This document shows, piece by piece, positions 10,846 through 24,114 of a stretch of DNA of 64,000 nucleotides. This stretch comes from Vigna angularis (lineage: Eukaryota; Streptophyta; Magnoliopsida; Fabales; Fabaceae), in contig NC_068977.1 of NCBI RefSeq assembly GCF_016808095.1, positions 24,887,364-24,951,363 on the forward strand. Direction: 5' to 3'. Under the pieces are notes generated by a model that saw only the letters and a list, made by a program, of their open reading frames with translations, had not been told where the DNA came from and did no database searches. The translations under genes were made by a program, and so were the position numbers. Position 1 is the stretch's first letter; every line of letters begins with the position of its first letter.

Positions 10846-12278
10846 AATTTAGTATTGGTTTAGAAAAAAATAAAATTTATTTTTAATATTAATTCTATTT
10901 AAATTAGCTAGACATTAATGATAAGAAGGAATTATAATAGATTAATACAGATAGCGTTTATCTACTGTTGAAGCAGTAAAAAAATCAAATATATTATTTA
11001 TATCATATATTCATTTAAAAAATATTTATGAATTTTTCAAAATATGTAGATATTCAAATATATCCGCAAATATCTAACAAAATAGTTTGTAAATTTTTAA
11101 AATAAAATTAAAAAATATAAACATAATAGAAATTAATTTAAATATAAAATAAATTTTAATTTTAATTAAATTTAACTTAATAAAATATAATTTTAATTTT
11201 AATATTTTATCAGTAACGAATATTTGTGGTATAGTATGATACATGCAATATGTTAAAATACCTATTATCTACGAATAATAAATATCCACGAATAATAAAT
11301 ATCCACGAATACAGACTATTCGTTCCAAATTGTATCTGCAAATATTTTTTGACACAGATATTTTTATCACTTCTATGACTTAAAAAAATACATGTTCAAA
11401 TAATATAAATAAAAGAATAAATAAATAATTTAGACTAAGGATATGAATAAAAAAAAAGAAGAAAATATGAATAAAATATAAGTGAGGAAGAATTAAGGAA
11501 AAAAGTGTAGATGAAAAAAATTTGAAAAAAATGTAAATGAAAGAAATATATGTGCGAATGAAAAAAATAAATATGAATAAAGGAGATGGACTCTGTGAAC
11601 TAAATAAATGTAAGGAGATCTATAATGTAAATAAAGAAAATACGTGTAATGAAATCTATATAAAAAAGTGAAAAAAAAATTATGAATGAAAAAAAATGTT
11701 ATTTTTAAATCTAAACAACTATATTAAAATTATTTTTTGTTCATATCAAATACGAAGAAAATGCATTTAGAATATTCAAATAAATTTCAAAATGTAAATA
11801 TAAAAAGAAGTAATAGTAGGATGAGATACGTTCAGATTTATTTAATACATATTATAAAAATAAAATAATTATATGTTTTATATTTTTTGCAAAAAAAAAG
11901 TAAAAAAAAATTAAATGGATGTAAAAAATTTGTATGTAATATATATATATATATATTTTTATTTAGAATGTAAAATTGTTTCGTAATCACATCCAAACAT
12001 CACACAAAAACACCACTATTAATTTCTTTTGTGGTAACGATATTGACTATCTACTCATACAGTAAAACAAGTCACTTAAAGGTGGGAAATGATTTTACAG
12101 TAAACTGCTCTTCCTAACACAGATCTTCATATTCAGCTATACATGGTCACAGGAACAGTCAAAACTCCTACTTCTGTTCCTCACATGTTTGGCTAATGAA
12201 GATTATAAAGCAATAAACTCGTAAGATAATAGTTTTTCTTTTTTAAAGACACATTACTATGTAACAAAACAAATATCC
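10846..12278. other. AT-rich spacer
   Basis: Very AT-rich sequence with short direct repeats such as AATAAATATCCACG near 11270-11320 and a short (AT)n run at 11938-11956. No gene was seen. Its right end is the downstream region of the anion channel gene. Confidence 0.7.
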
Positions 12279-14723
12279 TCAGATAGAAGGTGACTCCTCT
12301 GTGCCATTTGGTAGTGTGGTAGAAGCTTCTAAATCAATGGTATCGGGGTTCACAAACTTCAAGTAATTTTCAATCTCTTTGGACTCATGGCTTCTGTATC
12401 TGAGACCTAGCCACTTCCTTTGTGGCTTTCTCTTTCTGTCACTGATGGCAATGGCAAGGTCATTGGGAAAGAGGTTTTTGAAGACAAAGGCATGCAATAT
12501 AGTTGATACAAGCAGTGCTACTACTATCAGTGTGGAGATTAGACTCAGTACCACACACATTGTCTTTGTAACCCCATTTGTGACCTTGTTTGAGTATCTG
12601 ATTGTTGCAATTGCTGCACCTGTCATTGGAAAAGTGTAGGCCCACCATGCAAGCGAAAATCTGCAGAATAATAACACCCAAAAGAGTTTATATCAAAATT
12701 CAGTAGTGTAACTTTATAAAGTAAACAAATAAGAGCAACAAGATATGTAACATACACGAATCCTCTGAAGAAATTGATCCTGACAGCCTGCGAAAGCATA
12801 TGAAACTACTTAGTACTAAGTAACTTTGATATAAACAATCTATAAGTGTTGTACATGAAAATTATAGAATGCCCTGTTTAGGAATACATATGAAAACTAC
12901 CCAACATTGAGTGTGCTTATTTCAAAAGGGCTAATTACATTCAGTTTTCTTGAAATTTGAGAAAATTATGCTTAAATCCTGCTTGTTTAGAAATGAGAAA
13001 CTAGTTTATGCATGTAGAGTTTTTATAATTAAAATAAGAAAGGGAGTAAGTATAATTAATGCTTACTTTGAAAGGGAAAAAGGCTTACCAGAGAGAAATA
13101 AAGGAAGAGGGCAATGAAATAGGCAATCCGTGATCCATAGTCAAAAGAGCCCTGAATGTTGGCCCATGCCATGGAAGCTACACTTGGTGCTGCAACAAAC
13201 AGAAAGAACACAGGATGCAGCTCTTTTGGGAGGGTCTCATTTGTTGGAAGTCTCTGATAGAGAGTTACAAACAGGACAATGTAGTGAGCTAGTCCAATAG
13301 CAAAAAAGAAAATAGGCCCTTCTTTAAGACCCATAGATGCTCCTAGCAAAGCCCCTACAAAGTTTCCAACAATTGATAAATGATTTGAAGGATTGGCCAC
13401 CTTTGAGAGCCTCCTTTGACCCCCTGACATCCACTGTCCATAGATCTTAATTTCAAGACAGAATATTGGTATCATTAGAATGTACCAAAGGGCATGGTGC
13501 AAGTTTTTGGTCACTGATGGGGGAACCCCAAGAGCTAAGAACAAGAGGGCTATCCATGGTGCAAAGAAGAAGTTAACACGGATTGGATGGTAGTACTCAC
13601 GACGAACCGCTTCAAAGTAGAGAATTATTTTGAGAAGATAGGTGGTGAAAATTATGGTAACAAGAACAATGGATATGATCCATAAGACTAAGTTGACTTT
13701 GAGGCTTATGTGAAGAAATTGAGTGGATGGAGATGTGGCAAGTGCTTTCCAAAGAATTGCTTGGCTGCTAACTCCAAGGCAGACACCAAAGCATGAAATA
13801 GGAAACCGAAGAAGAAATGGCCATTTCTTATCCTGAGGTAGCACTGTCTCTTCTGAAGCCTGTTTGTTGAAGTAGGAAAACAAAATATGTTATAATCTTC
13901 AAGAACTAATAAGCAAAAGCAACCATGTAAGAAATTGTTTAGGAGGATAATAAAGTCACTCAATTAAGTATTTCATTGAACATCTCATACCATTCAACAT
14001 GAGATTGATGGAAGAAAGTAATCACATACCCTGAGAGTTTCTAACTCTGGACCTTCCAAGGCATCGAAATACCGATCGACAGGTAAAGGCCTTTCAATGT
14101 TCCTGGGGGTGTTGTTACCATTTTGTGCAGTTGCTTTAGGTGACTTTCCTCGTAGAATTGATAATTGTCTCTCAAGTGTTCCAGACCATGTTTTGAAAGA
14201 GTCAAACCTCTTGTCCTTGAATGCTTTGATGCCAGGATTGTTGTTTACCTTGGCTCCATTGGCTGCTTCTTGGAGCACATGGCCTTTTGGCATTGGTTGA
14301 GAGTAACATTTTGATTGCTGGGGATGGTTAGAGGTAGCAGTTGCTGATTGAGAAGAGGAAATGTGAATACCATCTGTTTTTGCATCCAGTGGTGGAAGCT
14401 CCACTTCTTCAGAAGAAAGTGGCATGCTGACAGAATACTTCCTTTGATGATTGATGACTACAGGTGCATCATGTTGTATTCCTTGTGAGGTTGCTTCACT
14501 TCCCTGATGCAAACGTGTAAACACAAATTTGAGAAATTGGGTTTATAATATTCAATTTTGCTGGTGAAATATTCAAAAAGAGTCTTACTTTGGATGATGG
14601 GCTGGGAAACTGAAAGTCAGAAGTATCAAAGCCAGCAACTTCACTTGATGATATATACTTGATAAGTGATGGAACTTCTGGAGAGCCTTGTTCTACAATT
14701 TCAATGTTTATGTTGTTTTCCAT
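12279..14723 (-). CDS. SLAH3: S-type (slow) anion channel, SLAH3-like, five coding exons
   Basis: This is a plasma-membrane anion channel of the SLAC/SLAH family (TehA fold), which conducts nitrate and chloride and is typically opened by protein kinases in guard cells and roots. Coding exons on the minus strand: 14723-14589, 14503-14030, 13859-13089, 12787-12756 and 12660-12279. All introns are GT-AG, and the sum is 1794 nt, or 597 residues plus stop, close to SLAH3 size. The first about 200 residues are a soluble Ser-rich N-terminus. The membrane domain (exons 3-5) begins around FLLRFPISCFGVCLG and contains HYIVLFVTLYQRLP, NFFRG and FSLAWWAYTFPMTG, hallmarks of the family. The C-terminal tail is acidic. 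An acceptor just upstream (AG at 14732-14731) implies a 5' UTR intron. No frameshift or missing block was seen, so it looks functional. SLAH2 is the main alternative name. Confidence 0.9.
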
Positions 14724-17700
14724 ACTAGACCTGAGAAAAATATATATGTTAGACTCCCTTTGCACTAATTCAAAAAAGTTACAGCAGAAAAGATTCAATA
14801 AAATTTCACATAAAGCTTTGCCACCAGCCACCAATTAATAGAATCTCATTGGTGAGCACAGAACCATACATAATGAAACAAGTGGAGCAGGTCAAATTCA
14901 GATCTGAATTAGATGAGCAAAATGAGTAGATGGTATTGGTTAACAAAGAACTAGGAATTTATCATCACTTATATCTTGCTCAAATTACTGAGACAAAGAC
15001 AATCCTCTACATTCAATAAGATGATCACATTCATCCACTTAGATCATAGATCACTTATTCTTTTCGTAGAAACTACGTTCCTGCCAGCCACTGCAGATCC
15101 AAAGGGAATTTCTAAGCATTTATGCATTCAAAATCAGTGAATATGCATCTTTTTTTCTAATTTGAAACTCTTCCCTCTTTTGAGTGGTTCTTGTCTGCTA
15201 AATTAATACAACAGGGAAAGGTCCTTTTTCCCTCCCCACAAAAAATAGACAAAACAAAGTGAGTGAATGAAGATCAATAAGCATTATTGGATAATGACTG
15301 CAGAGTGTCAAATCTCAGTCCCTTCAGTCTTCTCCAAAACACTGTTTACATTGATTTTGTTTGGTGAAGCCATAAATGCAGCAATCCTTAACTATTAATT
15401 CAATCCCTATTGGCCATGGATCCATATCCCATATAATGGTGACATCAAAATCAGATAAATCTATGTAGAAAAGAAATCAAAGGCTAATGCAACCTCAAAC
15501 ACAAGGCAGACTTGAAATTTGAACCAGTGAAACTATATTCACATAATACATAGCAGAATAATGGAGAAGTTCATTCAAGGGAAGGAAACAAGATCAAAAG
15601 TAAAAGGAATACGAATCATAACCTTTACCCTTTTCTCTTCTCTGCCACAGGACTGATGTTTAGAAAGCTTGGAAAAAGTTCTAGTGAGTTGATGATCAAA
15701 AGGATAGATTTTGAATATGAACAAAATGGGAATTCAGAAGAGAAAATGCACCATAAGCTTAAAAAAATGGCGATGGAAAAAGATGTGGCAAGAAGTCATA
15801 GAATTAGAAAAGATGATTATATATGGTCCAAGGCCAGGGTAGGCCAAGTGTAATTTGCATCCGTAATCTTGAAAGGTCCTTATTTTTTATAATCACAGCT
15901 GCTTATTTGTTTGAAAAAGACGCTTCCGAGGAAGAGGACAAAACATCATAAAATATTGTAGGACAGGTTAGAAGGTACAAACTTTGAAATACCAACTTTT
16001 TTGTGGATGAAGTGATGAACAACTGTGTTTGACAAGATATATAAAAAGAAAAAAAGAAACTATTGAGTAGGTGCGTAGTTGGTCTACAATTGAATACATT
16101 GGTGCTTTCCTGGAAGATGAACGATGATGAAATTATGAAAAGAGATTGTCCCAAACAGTGTAATACAATTTCTATAATGTGTCTCTGTAAACTTACTTGA
16201 ACTTACAAAATTATACTTGTTACTCATAAACATGAGAGAACCTTACATCATTTCATGTGTTTTCAATAAATTTTAGTTAGTTTATCGTAAAGATATTGTG
16301 TCTAAAAAAGACTAAGTTGTTCTTGTTTAATTAGTAATCTCAGGTTTGAGTCATGTATATATGTATAAATGTAACGAATTTAGCTTATATTTTGACATTA
16401 GATTTGTGTAGGACTTGGAAATATTTTAATAATAGATTTTAAAATGAATAGAAAGTGAAAGTTTATAAATAGAAGTTAGATCCATATTTGTTTTTAGTTC
16501 ATCTTAAAACTTTATAAGTGGTCTATTTACTTGGAGTTATATGGTTTAAATGAAATTTTTGAAGGGGATAGTTAGCTTGTATAAGTGTTGATATTATTAG
16601 AAACATTAAATAACAATTCTATGAGTGTTTTCCAATCAACAAAACCTAACAAACTATTAACAAAGAATAATATTAGTGTCAATTAAAAAAAAAAACATTG
16701 TCGACATCCACAAAAATATAACCATGAAAAATGTCAAATAAAAGAAAAAGTTTAGCTAAAGTTCATTGAGAAATAATCTCAACCTTCAATTTTCCTAAAA
16801 TAAAAAATCTAATATATGGTTTGGAAAAAGAAAATCGTAACTGTTATCAGATGAAGATAAATTCACTTAACGTGAATTAAAAGAAAAAGTGTTTGATATC
16901 AATAAAAGAAAACATCATTAATATTAACAAAAATAATTATAAGTAACAATGCTTAAAAAAACAACTTTGACCTTATATCAACAATGAAATTATTACAATC
17001 GACTTTTAGTTTAAATAAAATATTTCTCGACATATATCCAAAAACAATATAAAGATTCTAATATCAAATATCGATCAAATCAAAGTTGTTTTAGTAATTT
17101 AATTACTCTTACAAAAGTATAAAATTTTAATCTCTTTTTAAATTTATTATTCATACTACATATATTTTTTCCTTATAAATTACTTCAAATTTCAATAAAA
17201 AAATTATTTATTAAAATTTCCTATAAATACACTATTAAAAAAGTAAAGATTTGAGAATGTTGGTTCTTCACAGAATTATCTCTTAAAATTATAGAAAATG
17301 CTTGTAGGGAAGATGAAACCAAGTCCAACCACTAATTCCACAAGGTCTAAAAAGTGTAACTCAAATATAAATTTCAGATGAACTGTATGTCTAACTTCAA
17401 TTCCGAAATGACGGATTATTTTAGATCACTTTAGTAAATAAAATATGTTAAATAAAAAATAATAAATACATAATTTTAAATTTTAAATCACATACCTAAG
17501 ATGAAATTAATATAGTAAATTAAATTAATTTTGGTTTTTAGATTAAATAACTTATTATATAAAATTCTAAAATGTATATATTTTAATAAAATAATATTTT
17601 TTTAATTTTTTTTAAATATAATTGCTGTTTAAAAAGGGTCTAAATCAATATAAGTTGTGAACTAAACGAGCAATAAATCACATCTTTTGTCGATCCATAA

Positions 17701-18481
17701 ATCTATGTTTACACCTTTTATTATAAAAGATGCATGCATATCATGAAGATAAAGAGTAGAAGCTAAAATATTTATATATAAGATGCCAACTATTTGATTT
17801 TTAAATAATGAGAGTGTAGATTTTATGGTATAATAGCTATTGCAAGCATGAAAAAGTAGAGAGTGAAGTCAGCACCAGCAGCCAAAGTCAAAGGGTTATC
17901 ACGTTTTCGATTTTCACGTTGTGCTGGTCTTTATCAATACAGCAAATTGTAGCTAAGTTTTGAACAGAGGGATTTCAGGTTTGAAACCTCACAATTTTAT
18001 CTTAGAGAGAAGACATGTTTAGCACGGAAGTGTAGATGTCACCAACTCATTACTCAAATTCTTAATATTACAAAAGTAAATAAATAAATAAAATTAATTA
18101 GTAATTTAATTTTTATATTTAAAATTATGAATAATTTTTTTGTATATCTATTTTTATTCAATTGAGTATTTTTGTTAAAAAAAAAACTCAATGTAATTTG
18201 TTTTTATATTAGTGTTGTTAAATCGTTTAGAGAAATAATTTGATAGATTGAAATGGACATGTGAAATTTTGTTAATGATTTTGAATTGCAGAGATGCATT
18301 CTCTTATTTCTCTTTTGCTTCTTGTATTGTATTGTTACCATTCAATCTCTCTATAAAACAGCAAAGTTGAAGGATTACTTGTCGAATACGTCGTTGTGTT
18401 CCTTTTTACCCTGAATTTGGGTTGGAATACAAATTGAGAGAACCCTGGAGAAGCTGCCAACAACAAAGTCGGAGTAGAGCA
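14724..18481. other. 5' side of the anion channel gene and AT-rich spacer
   Basis: The first part should hold the 5' UTR intron, leader exon and promoter of the SLAH3-like gene, but I cannot place the transcription start. A pyrimidine-rich stretch near 15620-15650 could be leader or promoter. The remainder (16200-18300) is AT-rich with no coding signal. Short ORFs at 15656-15853 and 15903-16154 show no family resemblance. Confidence 0.5.
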
Positions 18482-18552
18482 ATGCCAAGAGGTAACAATA
18501 GCTGTGATGACGGTGATCGGTTGAAGGGTCTAGCCAAGCAAGAATTCAAGAG
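18482..18552 (+). other. Orphan exon-like ORF of unknown gene
   Basis: An ATG at 18482 opens 23 codons, starting MPRGNNSCDDGD, and reaches AAGAG then GTATTATT at 18553, which resembles a splice donor. The stretch before it is less AT-rich than its surroundings. No downstream exon was found. It may be a first exon of a decayed gene or chance. Confidence 0.25.
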
Positions 18553-21500
18553 GTATTATTAGACATGTGAATTCTATCATTGCGTTCATATTTCCAGTTT
18601 TCACTAATTCCTAGAATCTAACTTTTCTAGTTTGTTAAAATTTGAAATATGAGTTTACGTTTGTGATTTTTATCAAATATTTGCTCTAGATGCTAATTAG
18701 TACTATTGTAAATATGTTTAGATAGTAAAAACGTGCTTTCATACATTGTATCTCATTCAAAATCATTAATTGCATACTCATGTGTGGTGTGAAATCCTAA
18801 TGAACAAGTTTTGCCTATTTTGGTACCAATACTTGGTTTGATTGAACTATGAATTTGTGTTTTTTTTACTAGTTTGATAGTTTTATACACATCTTAAATA
18901 TAAACATTCATTTTTTGTTTCATTGTAGTGAAAGGAAGCAACCATCATATTCATTTAAACTTTAGTTGTATTTATTTGCTTGCTCTAGCATCAAAGTTGT
19001 CAATCATAGTAACTAGAAGTCAAATCAAATAGAAATTACAATTATTAATTTCATTTGTTTGAACTTAACCTAAAATCAACATAATTAATAAACTAACCTC
19101 AAATTTAAGTGTTTGATCTCAAATAGTATGAATTAAAAACCCAATGAACAGGGCTAATTGGGCATAATTTGACAAAAAAATGTGCAAAATCAACACATAA
19201 ACTAGAAGATAGTTCAAAAAACATAAAACAAGCAATGAAGATGGATAAAATGATAAGCTTGAAGTAACGATTGAAACAATTACACTAAATTCAAACAAAT
19301 TAACCTTAGATTATAAAAGTATCGAAATAAAACAATAAATCCAAATTCAAATAAATTAACATAACCAAAACCAAAAGATTAATTATGTAGAAGAAGGAAT
19401 GTGATACCTTGCAAGAGTTTCATACAAACACATTCTTTAAAGCACAATACAAAAATCCAATGTCAAGCTTCAAAAGTGAATTAGGGTAAGCAACTGAGAA
19501 CAACATTGCGAGATAAAAATAGAGAGAAATAAACAAAAAATTGATAGTGAGAGAAAAATGAGAGGCTTACCAAATCTAATCACAACAATATTGAAAAGGA
19601 GACATAGATTAGTGAAAAGATTGGATAGAATGAGATGACGATCGATAACAAAGTAAAAAAGTACTAGTGACAAAATGGGAGAGAATGAATCCAATTTTTT
19701 CTATCATAGAAAAGGGAACAATTCACATCTTTGCTATCAGAAGGGTGGAAGAATGAATTTTTCAATTATTAATTTATTTTACATAAATTATTACTGACGA
19801 ATAAAATTTGTCTATAAGAATACATACACTTTACTGGCAAATTATTTTAAAGAATTACTTCCATCGTAACAAAACTAATATCCATTAGTAATACAATATT
19901 ACTGACAAATCGATTTACGTAACTAAATATCCATATGTAAATATTCATTAATAAATATTGTGTTTTTTGTAGTGTATGTTAAAACATAAATCAATAAGTA
20001 TGGTCTCTATTTCCGCCAAAGAGCAACCTATGCTCCTCCTAGTGTAATGTTGGTGCTTTAAACTTGTGCAGATTAATTAGAAAACAGAAAAGCATAACCA
20101 TATTATTTGAATTGGAAACTAGAATGGTGATGAAAAAAAAAGGCAAAAAGAGGAAAAGGATTGTGGAAGATAGATACTGAAAGAAAGATGGAAATGATGG
20201 TGTAGGATAGTGTAGAGGAAGGTGGGGAAGAAGAAAAAAGAAATGAAAAAATATCTCAGAATTATCTATTTAATAAAAACATATAAAATCTTTTTAAATA
20301 AAATGATAATTAAATTTAAAATAACAAAAATTAAAAAATCACATACTCACAAATTTGAAACAAAATTACTAATTAAACAAACCTAAATAAAAAATAAGAT
20401 ATTTTAGATTAGATGCAAGTCAATGGAAACTAGTCCTTCAATGCAAAAACTGTTTAATGTATATGCATGAAATTAAGGTGATGATAACTTCTAAGAAATA
20501 ACTGTATAAGAGATAATCTTTTAAAAAATACAGTCAACGATAAGAAAACGAATGAATGAAAAATAAATAGAAGGGAAAATATGTTTCATGTTGATTGTGT
20601 TTGTTGTCGTTCTCACACCACTAGACATGACTCAGTTGTGTTTAATGTTTTTTCCGCTAACGCTTTATTCCTTTTTACCATGGACAACTGTGTATTAATG
20701 AAATTGAATTTTTTACGAAAATATTCTTTTATTATACCAAAAAATTATGTATACCTGTGAAAAGTGTGTATTATGTTAGAATACATAGACGCTAAAATAA
20801 TAGAGCACTATTTTTAAAAGTTGAACGCCGTAACACGGCAATCTCTTTCGCACCTTATATTCAAATGAAATAGACAACACCAATAACTTTTTTTTCTTTT
20901 TGATATTTATATATTTTCATTACATATTCATGTGGGGTCCATTTCCGACAACCAAGGAATATAATAGACTTCGTTATTGTTGTCTCATACTCTTTGGTCG
21001 GAATGGGACATGATTAAGATTTCTTAATTAAGTATTGGATTTGAGTTTTACAAATAGTGATTACTTTTTTTAAGTACAGCTATTTTCTTTTTTTCAAAAA
21101 TAAAAGAACTACAAAAATAAAATTTCAACTTTATTCACGTAAATCAGTTCGTTATTGTTTATATTTAAAAATTTAGCTTCTTAGAAAAATAATTTTTGAT
21201 TTAATAGTATTTTTTTTTTCACGAAGAATGGTTAGTATGAATGTTTATTTTATAAAAATGATTACTGTTCATAGTTAAGAATTGAGTTTAGAAATCTAGT
21301 TCTGACCTGCGAACAATAAATAGATCTATTTGCCTTTCGGAAAAGGTTATTTGCCTAACTCTTTTTTAATAAGTTTAATTGTAAAAAGAAAGTCTACAAG
21401 TAGATCTAAAGTACAACTAAAATTATTAAGTAAATTTTTTAACATTAATGTAATTAGTATTTAAAATTAACTAATATTTCATACGTATATAGTAAAAGAA

Positions 21501-21950
21501 TCTTGAATAAGTATTTCAACTTAAAAAAAGTAGTCTATATTGAATTTGTTGTTTTAAATTAATAGATAATTATTAAATTAAATATTTATAAGTATACTGA
21601 TATTTGGATATATATATATATATATATATATAATAAATTAAAATAACATATTAATTATGAAAACTAAACATAAGTGGGCTTTAACTTCTTTTTTTTTTCA
21701 GAAAAAGACATAATAAAATTACGAAATAATAAATTTTATAAAATAAATTTCAAACAACTCTATTTAAAAAAATAAAACTTACACTTATTTTATATATTGT
21801 GAATCGATCGCCAACAATAACCTATTTTCTAATTTATTGATACAAAAACAAAAAATTTAAATTGTTCATTGAAGTAATACCAATTTTAGAGATAACAATA
21901 TTTCATTTTGGAAACGATAAAATGGAAAACTTGATGATGAGTGGTGTAAA
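18553..21950. other. AT-rich spacer
   Basis: No gene was seen. A TTTTTTGTAGTGT end near 19963-19975 looks like the terminal inverted repeat of a small CACTA-type element, but I could not find its partner. A (TA)n run lies at about 21609-21632. Confidence 0.55.
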
Positions 21951-22410
21951 CTATGGCACCATAGGTGGTAGAGGAAGGTACATTGCAGCCTTACCTACTG
22001 CTAGATAAAACAATGAGATGTGACATTCGTTTGCAATAAATTTTGAAGCATGATAGGCTAAAAGTTGTAGTTTTAATTTGTGACACGCCATCTGATCTGT
22101 AGTCAAGTGCATATGCGTTGGCGTTGTTCCCAAAACATGCAATGTATCTAAATTTCTGGGGAAAATGCTTCTTGAACAACCATTTTTGACAACATTTAGA
22201 CACGCGCACACGTGTCAAAATCTGAGTGGTCTAGTTGGAAAAATTAAATGAAAATGGACCATTCAGATTTTGCACCGTGTGCGCGTGTCTAAATGTTGTC
22301 AAAAATGGTTGTTCAAGTATCATTTTCCAATTTCTGGGATCTTCTGAAACAAATAGTTTTGAGAATGTTCGTAGAACATGCCGTCTAAATTATAGGTTCT
22401 TTCTTCTGAC
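21951..22410 (-). pseudogene. Unrecognised exon-like fragment interrupted by a MITE
   Basis: On the minus strand, TTTGTTTCAG near 22344 looks like an acceptor, followed by less AT-rich sequence open in more than one frame, down to GTAGGTAAGG near 21998. The fold-back MITE at 22160-22328 splits it. I do not recognise a family. It may be a gene remnant. Confidence 0.3.
22151..22337. mobile_element. Fold-back Mutator-type MITE with 9-bp target duplication
   Basis: The element spans 22160-22328 (169 bp). Its arms are nearly complementary inverted repeats of about 70-75 bp, both starting GGAAAATG and containing ACAACCATTTTTGACAACAT, around a spacer of about 25 bp. AATTTCTGG flanks it at 22151-22159 and 22329-22337. 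A 9-bp duplication with long terminal repeats points to Mutator-like mobilisation. There is no coding capacity. Confidence 0.85.
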
Positions 22411-22697
22411 TTAACCAAAAAAAGGAGGTTAATTTATATTGGATTGTAAGTTATCCTCGTCATATTAACCCTTTATACACTTGTTCGTATTTCATAATAA
22501 TATCTCTTTTTCGTAGTACTTTACTTGTACAAAAGTTTGCTACACATACACATGTTTTCAGTGATTATTTATTTCCCTATTATATGCTAGGCTATCTTTC
22601 CCTTCTCCTTATACTTCCTAAATATCCTTCTTACTATATTTCATTACACGTGTCAAATAATATCCATTTTCCTTGACTTTAAGGTTTGTTACATTTA

Positions 22698-22925
22698 TGT
22701 TAGTTAGACAAAATTAAATATTGTATTAAATATCTTTATTTATTACTACAATTCACAATATTAATTTTTTTATGGTGTAATATTATAGTAATTAGTTTAA
22801 TTATCTATTAACATCATATTTAACAAAATATTTGTTTATATTATCATAATTATAAGATATTGATTATATATTACTATTTATATTTAAACAATATATGTTC
22901 TAGGTAAATTATTACATTCAATATT
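22698..22925 (+). repeat. 5' LTR of Copia-A
   Basis: About 228 bp of AT-rich sequence matching 35900-36128 with many differences, so the element is old. The primer site follows at 22938. Confidence 0.75.
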
Positions 22926-23029
22926 ATTTTTTTATCTTGGTATTAGAGCTATCAAACAAACAACTCTTGATTTATAATCACAACCATCATATCATTTGTT
23001 GTCAATTAGAAAAATGACACACTTTCTAC

Positions 23030-24113
23030 AATCACTAGTAAATAAACGACTTTTTAACTCGCGCGTTATGCATCGGTTTTAAAAAAATCGAAACGTATAA
23101 AAAAGCGGTAGCAATTTTGTAATTCTGGCGACATTATATGCTTCGGTTCAATTTGAACTGATGCCTATGGGGTATACTGCTTCGGTTCTCTGACCAACCG
23201 ATGCCAAAAACCCTACTGAATCAGACTTTTCACCTGACATCTTTTTTTAAACAGGTCTACTATCTCGATTCTCTGACCAACCGAGGCAAAAAACTCTATT
23301 TTTTGAAATAGGCCTACTGCCTCGGTTCTCTGTCCAACCAAGGCAGTATGTCTTGCAGAAACTGACTTTGAACGTTTCAAATCCATCTTGTCAACTTCTA
23401 TTGCCTTGGTTCCATTTTAACCGATGTCATAGGTCCTTTATGCCTCGGTTTAGACGCGAACCGAGGCCTATAGTTAGTAGATATTTTCAAAATTTTCATT
23501 TTCAATTTTATTTTGAATTTTTTCTGGAAGGTTTACGCATCGGTTATTTTTATAACCGAGGTAATAACCTCTTTGATAGTTAAATTCCAGAAGCGTAAAC
23601 ATAGTAAGCACATTTTTTGTCTTTCTTCTTCTTCTTCCGCCAGAGAACGCGAACTGCTGCTTCTAATCTCGCCCGAACAGTTTGTCGCTCTGCCACCGCT
23701 GCCTCCACCACTAGTCATCGTCGTTGCCTCCACCATTGGTCGTCGTCTCCTCCGCTTCATCCTCATCGGCGTCGTCGCATTCATCCTCCTAGTCCTCTTC
23801 CTTGTCTTCCTCATATGGGTCATCCTCTTCACCCTCCGCTTCACCCTCCAAGACGCCACCCTCTTCACCTTCAACCTTTCTTCCCCTATCCCCAACACTC
23901 TCTCTCTCTCACCATGCAGGTCACCCTATCCGCCCACAACCCTAACTCCCGCATCGGGGTCTACTAACATGCACTCCACCTCCACGCCTCCTACTGAGGA
24001 AAAAAGGCAAAAAGGCAACCTCTTTTTACCTCGCTTGTATATACCTCTATTCATGAACCGCTGCGTATAGATGAAAATAATCGGTGTCGTTTCCTTTTAC
24101 TACACTAGTGAAT
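23030..24113. mobile_element. Non-autonomous CACTA transposon with a captured host gene fragment
   Basis: It begins CACTAGTAAA at 23033 and ends with the inverted TACACTAGTG at 24110. The 3-bp target duplication AAT lies at 23030-23032 and 24111-24113. The left third holds subterminal repeats alternating TCGGTT and AACCGA (e.g. CGGTTCTCTGACCAACCGA), typical of CACTA ends. There is no transposase. The right half carries gene-like, C-rich sequence. The element lies inside the 5' part of Copia-A, so it moved after that insertion. Confidence 0.85.
23640..23967 (+). pseudogene. Captured NDR1/HIN1-like (LEA-2 family) gene fragment
   Basis: The frame around 23750-23900 reads a hydrophobic helix followed by FTLQDATLFTFNLSSP. 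A second frame, about 23890-23967, then gives QVTLSAHNPNSRIGVY. This is the order seen in NDR1/HIN1-like plasma-membrane proteins: a single transmembrane helix, then the start of the LEA-2 domain. The frame change falls in a CT-repeat (near 23898-23912), a likely slippage site. The similarity stops at a TAA near 23966, so only the 5' part was captured. A function is unlikely. Confidence 0.7.
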
Positions 24114-24114
24114 C

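Noticed and set aside
12379..12639. Plus-strand ORF opposite SLAH3 exon 5
   Set aside because: Antisense shadow of the membrane-channel exon; no independent signal.
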